Origin: Candidatus Kuenenia stuttgartensis
GTDB lineage: Bacteria; Planctomycetota; Planctomycetia; Isosphaerales; Isosphaeraceae
Direction of reading: 5' to 3'
NCBI GenBank assembly: GCA_945874095.1
Contig: CAMCFM010000060.1
Location: 1 to 13,281, forward strand
DNA length: 13,281 bases
Part shown: positions 1-6,870 of the stretch, piece by piece
How positions within the stretch are numbered: position 1 is the stretch's first letter
Layout: every line of letters starts with the position of its first letter
The notes under the pieces: generated by a model
Seen by the model: the letters and a program-made list of their open reading frames with translations, nothing else
What the model was told of the DNA's origin: nothing
Databases searched by the model: none
Program-made: the position numbers and the translations under genes

Positions 1-1490
1 CCCCATTGGTCGAACGAATTGACATCCCAGATCACGCCCTGGGTAAAGACTTTATGCTCGTATAATGCGATCAGCGAACCTAATGCAAATGGTGTCAGTT
101 TCTCGATCAGAATCGAATTTGTAGGCCGGTTGCCAGAGAATGTTCTGTGAGGGATCAATTCCTCCTTACAACCTTCAGCCTTGAGTTGATCAGGCGATTT
201 GCCGAAGGCCAGAGCCTCTGTCTGAGCGAAGAAATTTGACATGAGCAGATCGTGGTGCTGGCCAGTTGGATTCAGGCTTCGCGAAAATGCAATAAAGTCG
301 CATGGAATCAGCTTCGTACCTTGATGGATCAGTTGATAAAACGCATGCTGGCCATTGGTGCCTGGCTGGCCCCAGACAATCGGGCCAGTTTGATAGGGTA
401 TCTGCTCGCCAGATTTGGTCACACTTTTGCCATTACTTTCCATGTCGAGTTGTTGCAGATAAGCTGGAAAGAGGTTCAAGTACTGGTCATATGGCAGTAC
501 GGCGACACTTTCTGCGTCGAGAAAGTTATTATTCCAAATTCCGATAAGAGCCATTATTACGGGCAGATTCTGATCCCATGGGGCAGTTTTAAAATGCGTG
601 TCCATGGCATGAAAACCGGCCAGAAATTCACGAAACTGGTCGGGGCCGATGGCGATCATCAAAGCGAGTCCGATGGCGGAATCGACCGAATATCGGCCAC
701 CAACCCAGTCCCAGAATCCGAACATATTGGTGGTATCAATTCCAAATTTTGCCACTTCAGAGGCGTTCGTGCTGACTGCCACAAAGTGGCTTGCCACAGA
801 GGTTTCACCAAGTTTATCCATCAGCCACTTACGTGCTGTGCGTGCATTGGCCATGGTCTCCTGAGTGGTGAATGTTTTCGAGGCCACAATAAAAAGCGTT
901 TCTTCAGGATTCAACTCGCGGATGGTTTCGGAGATATCCGTACCATCCACATTCGATACGAAATGCAATTTTATCGACCGATCGCTGTAATGACGGAGGG
1001 CGTCGTAACACAAATGAGGGCCAAGATCTGATCCACCGATCCCGATATTCACCACATGGCTTATTTTACGCCCTGTTGCACCTTTCCACTGACCACTCCT
1101 GAGGTGGTTGCAGAAGAGTGTCATCTGTTCGAGAACAGCTTGAATTTCCGGGACAACGTTGACACCATCCACAAAGATCTCCGATCCTTTGGGTGCGCGC
1201 AGAGCTGTGTGCAGAACTGAGCGATGTTCGGTGTTATTGATGGTATCGCCACGGAACATGGCTTCGATTTTTGATCGAAGATCTATCGAATCTGTCAATT
1301 CAAATAAGAGCCTGAGAGTCTCTGAATTCACACGATTTTTTGAATAATCCAGATAAATCCCGACTGCTTCTTCAGAAAACAACGTTCCACGATCGGAGCT
1401 GGCTGCAAAAAGCTCGCTGAGTTGCATTTGGGCATTTTGATCGCAATGGGCTTGTAAAGCTTGCCATTGGTGTCGTTGGGTCAGATTCAT
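1..1490 (-). CDS. pgi: Glucose-6-phosphate isomerase, C-terminus cut by window edge
   Basis: Interconverts glucose 6-phosphate and fructose 6-phosphate in the cytoplasm (glycolysis/gluconeogenesis). The minus strand reads open from an ATG at 1490 to the window edge, 496 full codons, and resembles the long E. coli-type enzyme (about 550 aa) along its whole visible length. Visible landmarks are the sugar-phosphate-binding GIGGSDLGP, the phosphate-binding SKTFTTQET, the family signature DWVGGRYS starting at residue 261, the catalytic glutamate in MESNGK (E351, E. coli E355) and the catalytic histidine in TNGQH (H382, E. coli H386). The frame leaves the window in FDQWG; the catalytic lysine (E. 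coli K514) would lie about six codons beyond. The ribosome-binding site is weak (GAGA only). The gene starts 61 bp after the sulfatase stop on the same strand, so co-transcription is plausible. Family assignment is certain; completeness at the C-terminus cannot be judged. Confidence 0.97.
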   Translation of the reverse strand, partial: MNLTQRHQWQALQAHCDQNAQMQLSELFAASSDRGTLFSEEAVGIYLDYSKNRVNSETLRLLFELTDSIDLRSKIEAMFRGDTINNTEHRSVLHTALRAPKGSEIFVDGVNVVPEIQAVLEQMTLFCNHLRSGQWKGATGRKISHVVNIGIGGSDLGPHLCYDALRHYSDRSIKLHFVSNVDGTDISETIRELNPEETLFIVASKTFTTQETMANARTARKWLMDKLGETSVASHFVAVSTNASEVAKFGIDTTNMFGFWDWVGGRYSVDSAIGLALMIAIGPDQFREFLAGFHAMDTHFKTAPWDQNLPVIMALIGIWNNNFLDAESVAVLPYDQYLNLFPAYLQQLDMESNGKSVTKSGEQIPYQTGPIVWGQPGTNGQHAFYQLIHQGTKLIPCDFIAFSRSLNPTGQHHDLLMSNFFAQTEALAFGKSPDQLKAEGCKEELIPHRTFSGNRPTNSILIEKLTPFALGSLIALYEHKVFTQGVIWDVNSFDQW

Positions 1491-1551
1491 GATTGTCTCG
1501 ATTCTGGAATGGGGCGACGATTCTTCTGGATTCGTAGAACTATGATAGAGC

Positions 1552-2985
1552 TTATTCAGAGACTTTCGATTTGGAGCCGGACTTTTTCTTACCAGCCTCT
1601 TTCTTTTTCGCAGCATTCGGGCCAGATTCCTGATAGCCCTTCCACCAAGTGGGGCCTTCCGCTTCAATTTCCGTATTGAGCGAAATCAAAGCCGATTTCA
1701 TTTCAGCAAGTTTCGCAGGATTGGTTTTCGAAAGATCAGTCGTTTCGGCAATATCCACTTTCAGGTTATAAAGTTCCATCCGGCTCAAGTCTTCGGTTGC
1801 AACAATTTTCCAGTCGCCGATCCGCATGGCTGTTTTGATCGGAGTTCTGGCGATGTTGCATCTCCAGTAGAGCGGCTTGGATCGCACAACTGGCTCAGAT
1901 TTTGTCAAAAGTGGCAATAGGCTGCCGCCGTCGATCACCCGATCAGATGGCAGGCTTGTTTTTGCAATCTCGCAGACGGTCGGGAACCAGTCGGAACCGA
2001 TCACAGGCGTGCCACTCACACTTCCTGGTTGAATTTTTCCGGGCCATCTGACAATCCCAGGGACTCGAATTCCGCCCTCATAGACATCGCGTTTTCGACC
2101 TCTAAGGCCGCCTGTCGAGCCACGTGTGCGGCCATTAGCACCGTTGCCTTCCGGACCATTATCAGCGGTAAAAGCGACGAATGTGGAATCGGTCAATTGC
2201 AATTCGTCAAGCGATTTCATGAGTCTTCCAAAGGCATCGTCCATTTGCGAGACATTTCCGTGATGCTGACGAATATCGGGGTTTTCGATATTCTGATATG
2301 GGGATTGAAACTTGGGGTCGCTTTCAATGGGTAGATGCGGTTCGTGAGTCCACACGCACAGAAAAAATGGCTTGGTTTTATCACGACCTGATTTCAGCCA
2401 GCGAATGGCTTCGTCAGCAACAAGCTCGGCTGAGAAGCCTTGAAGCTCACCGACAGGCTTACCATCGCTCACAAAGTTATTAGGGTTTTTATGGCTCGGG
2501 GCAGCGTTATTTTGTGTGCTGTACCAGTGATTGAAGCCGTGATCGGAGGGCTGTGGATGCGTAGGATTATTGAAATAGCCGTTTAAATGCCATTTGCCAA
2601 CATGGGCTGTATCGTAGCCCTTGGCTCTTAACAGTTTGGCTGATGTGATTTCACTGGTTCGTAAGAATGGCAGTTGATTTTCTGGAATCCAGGTAAAAAC
2701 ACCATTGCGATAAGGTGTACGGCCTGTGAGTATTGCTGAACGGCTCGGAGAACAGACGGCACTGGCCGAGTAACATTGAGTCAGTTTCATGCCCTGTTGC
2801 GCGAATCGGTCAAGATGGGGAGTTTTGATGACTGGATGACCATAACAAGCGAGATCGCCGTAACCGAGGTCGTCTGCCAGGAAGATGATGATGGTTGGTG
2901 GAGTGGTTTCTGATGCTGAACACCAGCTTGTAAATGCGGTGATGATGCTGATGAAGAATGCGATGAGTCGTAAATTGAGGTGCAT
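1552..2985 (-). CDS. Secreted arylsulfatase-type sulfatase (formylglycine-dependent)
   Basis: Predicted to hydrolyse sulfate esters, probably on sulfated polysaccharides or glycans outside the cytoplasm; the actual substrate cannot be read from sequence. The first ~24 residues form a hydrophobic signal peptide with likely signal peptidase I cleavage near CSAS. The metal-binding DD pair (residues 38-39) is followed by the CSPSR motif, in which Cys78 would be converted to formylglycine. The second sulfatase signature GYDTAHVGKWHL ends near residue 134, and a metal-binding DN pair sits at 275-276 (TADNGP). The C-terminus is an unusual lysine/serine-rich tail. A GTG one codon upstream (2988) is also possible; I chose ATG at 2985 because AAAGG lies 7 nt before it. 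Length (477 aa) is normal for the family. pgi follows downstream on the same strand. A modifying formylglycine-generating enzyme must be encoded elsewhere. Confidence 0.95.
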   Translation of the reverse strand: MHLNLRLIAFFISIITAFTSWCSASETTPPTIIIFLADDLGYGDLACYGHPVIKTPHLDRFAQQGMKLTQCYSASAVCSPSRSAILTGRTPYRNGVFTWIPENQLPFLRTSEITSAKLLRAKGYDTAHVGKWHLNGYFNNPTHPQPSDHGFNHWYSTQNNAAPSHKNPNNFVSDGKPVGELQGFSAELVADEAIRWLKSGRDKTKPFFLCVWTHEPHLPIESDPKFQSPYQNIENPDIRQHHGNVSQMDDAFGRLMKSLDELQLTDSTFVAFTADNGPEGNGANGRTRGSTGGLRGRKRDVYEGGIRVPGIVRWPGKIQPGSVSGTPVIGSDWFPTVCEIAKTSLPSDRVIDGGSLLPLLTKSEPVVRSKPLYWRCNIARTPIKTAMRIGDWKIVATEDLSRMELYNLKVDIAETTDLSKTNPAKLAEMKSALISLNTEIEAEGPTWWKGYQESGPNAAKKKEAGKKKSGSKSKVSE

Positions 2986-3123
2986 CACTGGGCCTTTTGT
3001 CTGGGATACGCAACAAGTTTCCGTGGCTAGATCATGCGTTTAGTAGAACATGGAGGCAAGGCCAAGGCAACAGTGGAAACGATTCATCCCGCTGAGATCA
3101 CGATTCTCATGTTAAAAACAACA

Positions 3124-3163
3124 GAAAAAAGGCCGAAGGGAGAATTGAATCCCTTCGGCCTTT
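3124..3163 (-). terminator. Rho-independent terminator of the DUF1573 gene
   Basis: On the minus strand a 14-bp perfect stem (plus-strand arms 3128-3141 and 3150-3163, core GGCCGAAGGGA) closes an 8-nt loop and runs into a T-tract (A-run at 3125-3130 on the plus strand). It starts 36 bp after the DUF1573 stop codon and lies upstream of the sulfatase start, so it should separate these two same-strand transcription units. Confidence 0.9.
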
Positions 3164-3199
3164 GTGATGATGACCAATCAGACCTGCAAAGAGGTTTGA

Positions 3200-4216
3200 T
3201 TATTTATTTGAAGTGCCTTGGATGGTCACTTCCAAAGGAGGCTGGCCGGGCAGGTTCGTGTGTAGTTTCAGGACTTTGGTAAATTCTCCAGTAGCGGAGG
3301 ATTTCGAAGGCGTGAACTGAACTGTCAGAACATGGACAGTCTTCGGCTGAGTTTCAGCAACGATCAGTTCCAGACCTTCTTCAGAACCTTCTACACCGGT
3401 CACTATGAAAGGCTGAGAGCCTTTGACAACGAATCGGCCTTGGGCAGGAGTCTGGCTGGTGGCTTGGAGGGTACCCACGTTGACAGACTTGGGCGATACG
3501 GTCAGGGCACCAACAACCTGAGCTGTCATGAGAACAGGAATGGTGGGGTTGTTCGGATCGTTTGTATGAACAAACAGGTCATTACGAATCACACCCTCAG
3601 GCGCATCTTTTCGCAAAGTGACGTTTAGCTCATAGGTTACGCCTGTGGTGGTACGATTGCGTTCGACCAGTTTGGCGTCGATTCCCTTGACGTTGCTCGA
3701 CATTTTCAAGGCCCGCCAGTCGGTAGCACCGACACGGTCGATCACGACAGTTCGCAAAACTTCCTGGCCTTTGACGACGTAACCGAAGTCGATGGTGCCT
3801 GGATTTAGAACGATATCGCTTTGAATCTCGGAACTGACAGCCAATCGAACTTCAGCCTGACGACCGCTGGCCGTGACCAGCGAGACGAACAGAATGGTGG
3901 CCTTGTGGCCGACGAAGTTGATGGTGTTCATCTGAGCTTCGACTGTGGCTCGTTCGCCGGGTCCGACCACGGATTTATCCGAGGCACCGCTCGTACAACC
4001 ACAAGATGGTCGCAGGCCAACGATGGTGATGGGCTCGTTCAGAGTGTTCGTGAGATAGAATGGATAACGAACGGTGGCACCACGAGCGACTGGGCCCCAG
4101 TTGTGGCTTAGTTCGTTGAACATCCCATCGGCCCACGATTGGGCTTGGGCGGTTGTTCCGGAGATAGTCCAGAGAAGAAGAGCAGAGGCTGCCGCAACGA
4201 AAAGACGACGTGTCAT
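3200..4216 (-). CDS. Exported DUF1573 domain protein
   Basis: The protein (338 aa) begins with a clear Sec signal peptide (MTRR, hydrophobic core, AQA cleavage near residue 25), so it acts outside the cytoplasm. Residues ~35-80 match the DUF1573 pattern: FNELSHNWGPVARG, then a β-rich stretch ending in the SCGCT motif with Cys72 and Cys74. The remainder is β-rich with repeated phrases such as HTNDPNNPTIPV and LHTNLPGQPPLEV, typical of immunoglobulin-like (ASH/MSP-like) domains, so I infer two or three tandem β-sandwich domains. DUF1573 proteins have no established biochemical role; the CGC cysteines could bind metal or form a disulfide, but this is a guess. The start is supported by GGAGGA six bases upstream. 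It is transcribed alone, between its own upstream region and a strong terminator. Confidence 0.9.
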   Translation of the reverse strand: MTRRLFVAAASALLLWTISGTTAQAQSWADGMFNELSHNWGPVARGATVRYPFYLTNTLNEPITIVGLRPSCGCTSGASDKSVVGPGERATVEAQMNTINFVGHKATILFVSLVTASGRQAEVRLAVSSEIQSDIVLNPGTIDFGYVVKGQEVLRTVVIDRVGATDWRALKMSSNVKGIDAKLVERNRTTTGVTYELNVTLRKDAPEGVIRNDLFVHTNDPNNPTIPVLMTAQVVGALTVSPKSVNVGTLQATSQTPAQGRFVVKGSQPFIVTGVEGSEEGLELIVAETQPKTVHVLTVQFTPSKSSATGEFTKVLKLHTNLPGQPPLEVTIQGTSNK

Positions 4217-4264
4217 GATAGATCCTCCATGATCGGAACAGGAGCCAGCAATTTGGCCGCCACA

Positions 4265-4362
4265 AATCGTTTGAAAGTTTCTCTCGAACGATTCATCGGC
4301 ATTGACGGCGAATCCACGCCGAGCGTGCTGCTCGATTACTCGTTTCTCATCGTCAAACGATT
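4265..4362. promoter_or_regulatory. Three copies of a 10-bp motif upstream of the DUF1573 gene
   Basis: AATCGTTTGA occurs at 4265-4274, with its reverse complement at 4284-4293 (TCGAACGATT, one mismatch) and again at 4353-4362 (TCAAACGATT, exact). The first two form an inverted repeat with a 9-nt loop; the third sits inside a small dyad (ATCGT-CAA-ACGAT, 4349-4361). Two GC-rich mini-dyads (4306-4321 and 4320-4334) lie between them. All fall in the divergent region between the DUF1573 gene and the gene at 4448. They may be operator sites or leader RNA structure; the sequence does not decide. Confidence 0.35.
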
Positions 4363-4447
4363 ACAAGCAGCTTGAATTCATTTTCAGGGGAAGCAAAACT
4401 GAGGCGGTTTTGATTAAACTAAAGGGACTGACCTGAACAATCCCAGC

Positions 4448-4969
4448 ATGCGGATGGAGATTCCTGACTTGGCCAATTCTGCAACCGTACCGATGTTGAT
4501 GGTTTATGAACTTGACGACGAATCTGGACGACAGCATGTGGTCTGTTTTCAGGATCCAATTCTGGCGGGCTCTGTGGGTGTGGATGTCCGGACCATCATC
4601 GGGCGATTTCAGCCGCGACCGGACGGGGGGTTCGATTCTGCCACATTCCAGTTCAACACAGCGTTTGTGAACCTTGTCGCAGAATTCATGAATGCGAAGG
4701 TTGCCGACGATCCAAATCTGGCGGAAGATGCCAGGCATGTGACAGAAGGTCGCCTGGAAGTGATCGACCCGCGCTGCAGTGGCCTGGAATTGACGGAAGT
4801 TCCGATGTCGGAGATTCTTGGATGGTTTGCAGTCGATGAATCCGGCACGATCCTCGCGGATTCGTTCCTTTACAATCATAACCACGTCTGGTTTGACGAT
4901 AGGTTTGGAGTGTCAGGCCTGCTCCATCTGCGAACGTTTTACGATTATGTCCACCTTGGCAAGCCGTAA
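4448..4969 (+). CDS. Protein of unknown function, 173 aa
   Basis: I do not recognise this family. The product is soluble, with no signal peptide or membrane segment, acidic overall, and has an ordered-looking composition. Its most distinctive stretch is near the C-terminus: ADSFLYNHNHVWFDDRFG from residue 137, rich in aromatic and His/Asn residues, followed by GLLHLRTFYDYVHLG. It is transcribed divergently from the DUF1573 gene. The start is uncertain: the best Shine-Dalgarno-like site (AAAGGG, 4421-4426) is 21 nt from the first ATG but only 6 nt from an in-frame CTG at 4433, which would add five residues; a second ATG lies at 4454. An overlapping minus-strand frame of similar length looks like a shadow because its translation is basic and low in recognisable structure. 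Confidence 0.75.
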   Translation: MRMEIPDLANSATVPMLMVYELDDESGRQHVVCFQDPILAGSVGVDVRTIIGRFQPRPDGGFDSATFQFNTAFVNLVAEFMNAKVADDPNLAEDARHVTEGRLEVIDPRCSGLELTEVPMSEILGWFAVDESGTILADSFLYNHNHVWFDDRFGVSGLLHLRTFYDYVHLGKP

Positions 4970-4996
4970 GATTTGACTCATTCCAATGAGTTAATC
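4970..4996 (+). terminator. Weak hairpin just after the 4448-4969 gene
   Basis: ACTCATT (4976-4982) and AATGAGT (4985-4991) are perfect arms, extended outward by GATT/AATC with a small bulge. The loop must open the inner pairs, and no T-tract follows, so this is at best a weak terminator. Confidence 0.25.
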
Positions 4997-5031
4997 ACCT
5001 AAACCCTAATCACGCTCAGAATCGAAATTCT

Positions 5032-5174
5032 GTAGGCACGGTCCCCCTGACGTCCCCTGACCGGGCGGGTTTTCACCACTCCAGTCAATACGCATATAAC
5101 ATATTACACAAAATAGATTTGCGTCGTTCTAAATATTCAAGCCAAAGCCCGCCATGTCAGGGGACATGGCCTAC
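5032..5174. repeat. Paired inverted REP/MITE-like repeat
   Basis: Three blocks at the left end recur in mirrored order as reverse complements at the right end: GTAGGC (5032-5037) with GCCTAC (5169-5174), GTCCCCTGAC (5052-5061) with GTCAGGGGAC (5156-5165), and GGCGGG (5064-5069) with CCCGCC (5148-5153). The left copy also carries a tandem partial duplication, GTCCCCCTGAC directly followed by GTCCCCTGAC. The right copy is itself a hairpin (GCCATGTC-AGGG-GACATGGC, 5151-5170). The ~78-bp interior is AT-rich and has no gene. This is the architecture of a paired REP element or a small non-autonomous element; copy number elsewhere is not visible here. Confidence 0.6.
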
Positions 5175-5506
5175 ATAGAAACATTTTGTCCAGAACAAGA
5201 TGATGAATCGCCATTAGGCTCCGCCCCAAATCTCAGACTCATACTCCAGGTAAAAACTATGGCTTGCACAAAGCGAGAAATTTCTGCCCAGTGTCAACGA
5301 AAGGTTGGACGAACACGTCCATTCGCAATGTAAACAGATTCGCCTTATCACGAATTTCAATTGGTTCACACTAAATTCCTGAAGCATGTGATTCCAGAAT
5401 TAACAATCATGCAGATTATACAGCGTTCACGAAATCTTAACATTAGCCGGGCTTATACTACAAGAAATCTTCATCGAATATTCTGGATTTTTAACGACAA
5501 ATTCTC

Positions 5507-5536
5507 TTGACAAAGGGGGCTGACATGCGATTTACT
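5507..5536 (+). promoter_or_regulatory. Candidate sigma-70 promoter of the LysR gene
   Basis: A perfect -35 hexamer TTGACA (5507-5512) is followed at 18 bp by a poor -10 candidate, TTTACT (5531-5536, 4 of 6 matches); TACTAT at 20 bp is an alternative. It lies ~65 bp before the start codon and just upstream of the operator-like dyad. Confidence 0.35.
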
Positions 5537-5549
5537 ATAACATAGTTCG

Positions 5550-5570
5550 ATACTGTTAATCTGACAGTAT
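5550..5570 (+). promoter_or_regulatory. LysR-type operator, likely autoregulatory
   Basis: ATACTGT (5550-5556) and ACAGTAT (5564-5570) are perfect inverted arms separated by 7 bp. Within them T5554 and A5566 are spaced exactly as the LysR-family T-N11-A box. The centre lies 41 bp upstream of the LysR-family start codon and just downstream of the candidate promoter. A second, shorter dyad (ACTAT-AAC-ATAGT, 5534-5546) sits immediately upstream and could be the second half of a two-site arrangement. Binding by the adjacent gene product is inferred from position. Confidence 0.6.
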
Positions 5571-5600
5571 TACGAAACCTCGAGAAATGACTGATCACCG

Positions 5601-6599
5601 ATGCAGTTGGAATCGCTCAAGATATTCTGTGACGTTGTTCGCCTGGCGAGCTTTTCACGAGCTGCCAAGGAGAATGATGTTTCGCAATCCTCTGCAAGTC
5701 AGGTGGTTTTGCAGCTTGAGCAGAGGCTGGGGGCACGGCTTCTGGATCGGTCGAAGCGGCCGTTGGTGATGACAGAGCCGGGTCGGATTTATTACGAAGG
5801 CTGCCGTGAGATTCTTGGGGAATTCCAGGAGCTTGAGAATCGTGTTCGCCAGCAGGCTGAAGAGACTCCGGTGGATGGATCGGTGAAGATTTCGTCGATT
5901 TATTCTGTGGGTCTGGCCCACATGGTACACATTTTGGCAGACTTTCAGAAAAGTCACAAGAACGCACACGTAAAGATTGAATACCAGCATCCTTCAGCCG
6001 TTCTGGAGAGTGTGCTGGAAGAGAATGCGGAGCTGGGATTGATCAGTTTTCCGAAGAAGTGGCCGGAGCTGGTGGTGATTCCATGGCGCGAAGAACGCAT
6101 GGTACTTGCTGTTTCGCCAGGCCACCGGTTTGCAGATCGTAAAGAGATAGATCCGAGCGAATTTGCCGGCGAGAGATTTGTAGCCTTTGATGAAGGATTA
6201 CCGATCCGTAGGGCAATTGATCGGTTCTTGCGAAACCAGAGTATTTCGATTGAGATTTCGCTGACCTTTGACAACGTGGAAACGATCAAGCGAGCTGTGG
6301 AGATCGGTTCAGGGGTCGCAATCCTGCCAGAACCGACTCTTTCAGCTGAGCTTAGGAATAAATCGCTGGTTGCCATTTCGATCAAAAATGATAGTGAACC
6401 ACTCGTCCGCCCACTGGCCATTATTCACCGCAAGAATCGAGCTCTAAGCCCTGTTGGCAGAAGGTTTTTAAAACGCCTTCTGGAAGATTCGGGAGCGAAT
6501 CCAACGCCCTCCAGAATCCCCGAGTTGGCGGCTCCTGCCAAGGCGGTCTCTGCCGAGAAACCGCTGATCGGAACAGAAGTCAACGGGCGAGTGATGTAA
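5601..6599 (+). CDS. LysR-family transcriptional regulator upstream of glutamate synthase
   Basis: A 332-aa LysR-type regulator. Residues 1-60 are the winged helix-turn-helix domain (MQLESLKIFCDVV, SFSRAAKENDVSQSSASQ, LEQRLGARLLDR), followed by a linker helix to ~90 and a periplasmic-binding-protein-like effector domain to ~300, with the common IGSGVAILPE motif near its end. The last ~30 residues form a Pro/Ala-rich extension not typical of the family. The start is fixed by the family's usual N-terminus; no good Shine-Dalgarno sequence precedes it. The gene reads toward gltB 271 bp downstream. In Bacillus subtilis the glutamate synthase operon is controlled by a LysR-family protein (GltC), so a similar role is an attractive inference, though GltC is divergently oriented there. 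The effector cannot be named; the operator-like dyad upstream suggests autoregulation. Confidence 0.93.
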   Translation: MQLESLKIFCDVVRLASFSRAAKENDVSQSSASQVVLQLEQRLGARLLDRSKRPLVMTEPGRIYYEGCREILGEFQELENRVRQQAEETPVDGSVKISSIYSVGLAHMVHILADFQKSHKNAHVKIEYQHPSAVLESVLEENAELGLISFPKKWPELVVIPWREERMVLAVSPGHRFADRKEIDPSEFAGERFVAFDEGLPIRRAIDRFLRNQSISIEISLTFDNVETIKRAVEIGSGVAILPEPTLSAELRNKSLVAISIKNDSEPLVRPLAIIHRKNRALSPVGRRFLKRLLEDSGANPTPSRIPELAAPAKAVSAEKPLIGTEVNGRVM

Positions 6600-6635
6600 C
6601 AGAACCATCGCCCCTCTCTCTGTTCTGAAATCTAG

Positions 6636-6663
6636 GCCCGCCAAGGATGATGCGGGTTTTGTT
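6636..6663 (+). terminator. Probable terminator after the LysR gene
   Basis: CCCGC (6637-6641) pairs with GCGGG (6652-6656), with a G-T pair at the base, a 10-nt loop, and TTTTGTT directly after. The stem is short, so termination may be partial, leaving room for read-through into gltB. Confidence 0.45.
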
Positions 6664-6687
6664 CGTGAAACCAACGAAACATATAAA
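6659..6687 (+). promoter_or_regulatory. Candidate promoter for gltBD
   Basis: TTGTTC (6659-6664) and TATAAA (6682-6687) are separated by 17 bp, in the 271-bp gap upstream of gltB. The -10 is good, the -35 matches only its first three bases, as expected for an activator-dependent promoter. Initiation here would give a leader of roughly 175 nt. Confidence 0.35.
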
Positions 6688-6870
6688 GATGGCAACGGAT
6701 GCCGTGTCAAAGCTCCTGCGAGTGATGGCACCGACGACCACGACGACTTATGCAGATGACTCCAAGATTCCTGAAAATGATGTTCCCCAAGAACCTTCAG
6801 AAATCCAGACCAGTTCAGAACCAACGCCCAATTCAATCAAAAATCTGCCCGGATAAGTGAGAGTCCTAAA

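Larger units (their letters stand above)
4970..5600. other. 631-bp AT-rich intergenic region without a gene
   Basis: I see no convincing coding frame on either strand. The region holds the weak hairpin after the upstream gene, the inverted repeat pair at 5032-5174, a small 6-bp dyad (TGGACG-AACA-CGTCCA, 5306-5321), and the promoter/operator zone of the LysR gene from about 5500. The stretch 5175-5500 is AT-rich with nothing else recognisable. Confidence 0.7.

Noticed and set aside
363..377. The glucose-6-phosphate isomerase has Gln in WGQPGTNG where many enzymes have Glu (WGEPGTNG), which first suggested a lost catalytic residue.
   Set aside because: Counting against the E. coli protein shows the catalytic Glu355 is in MESNGK and His386 in TNGQH; both are present here (E351, H382). 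The substituted position is not a catalytic residue.
252..1031. A 259-codon plus-strand frame
   Set aside because: It is antisense to pgi, whose intact frame matches the enzyme along its whole length; the plus-strand translation shows no recognisable features.
4361..4885. A 174-codon minus-strand frame overlapping the gene at 4448-4969
   Set aside because: Its translation is Arg/His-rich and shadow-like, while the plus-strand frame has ordinary protein composition. I keep the plus strand, though neither has a family match I recognise.
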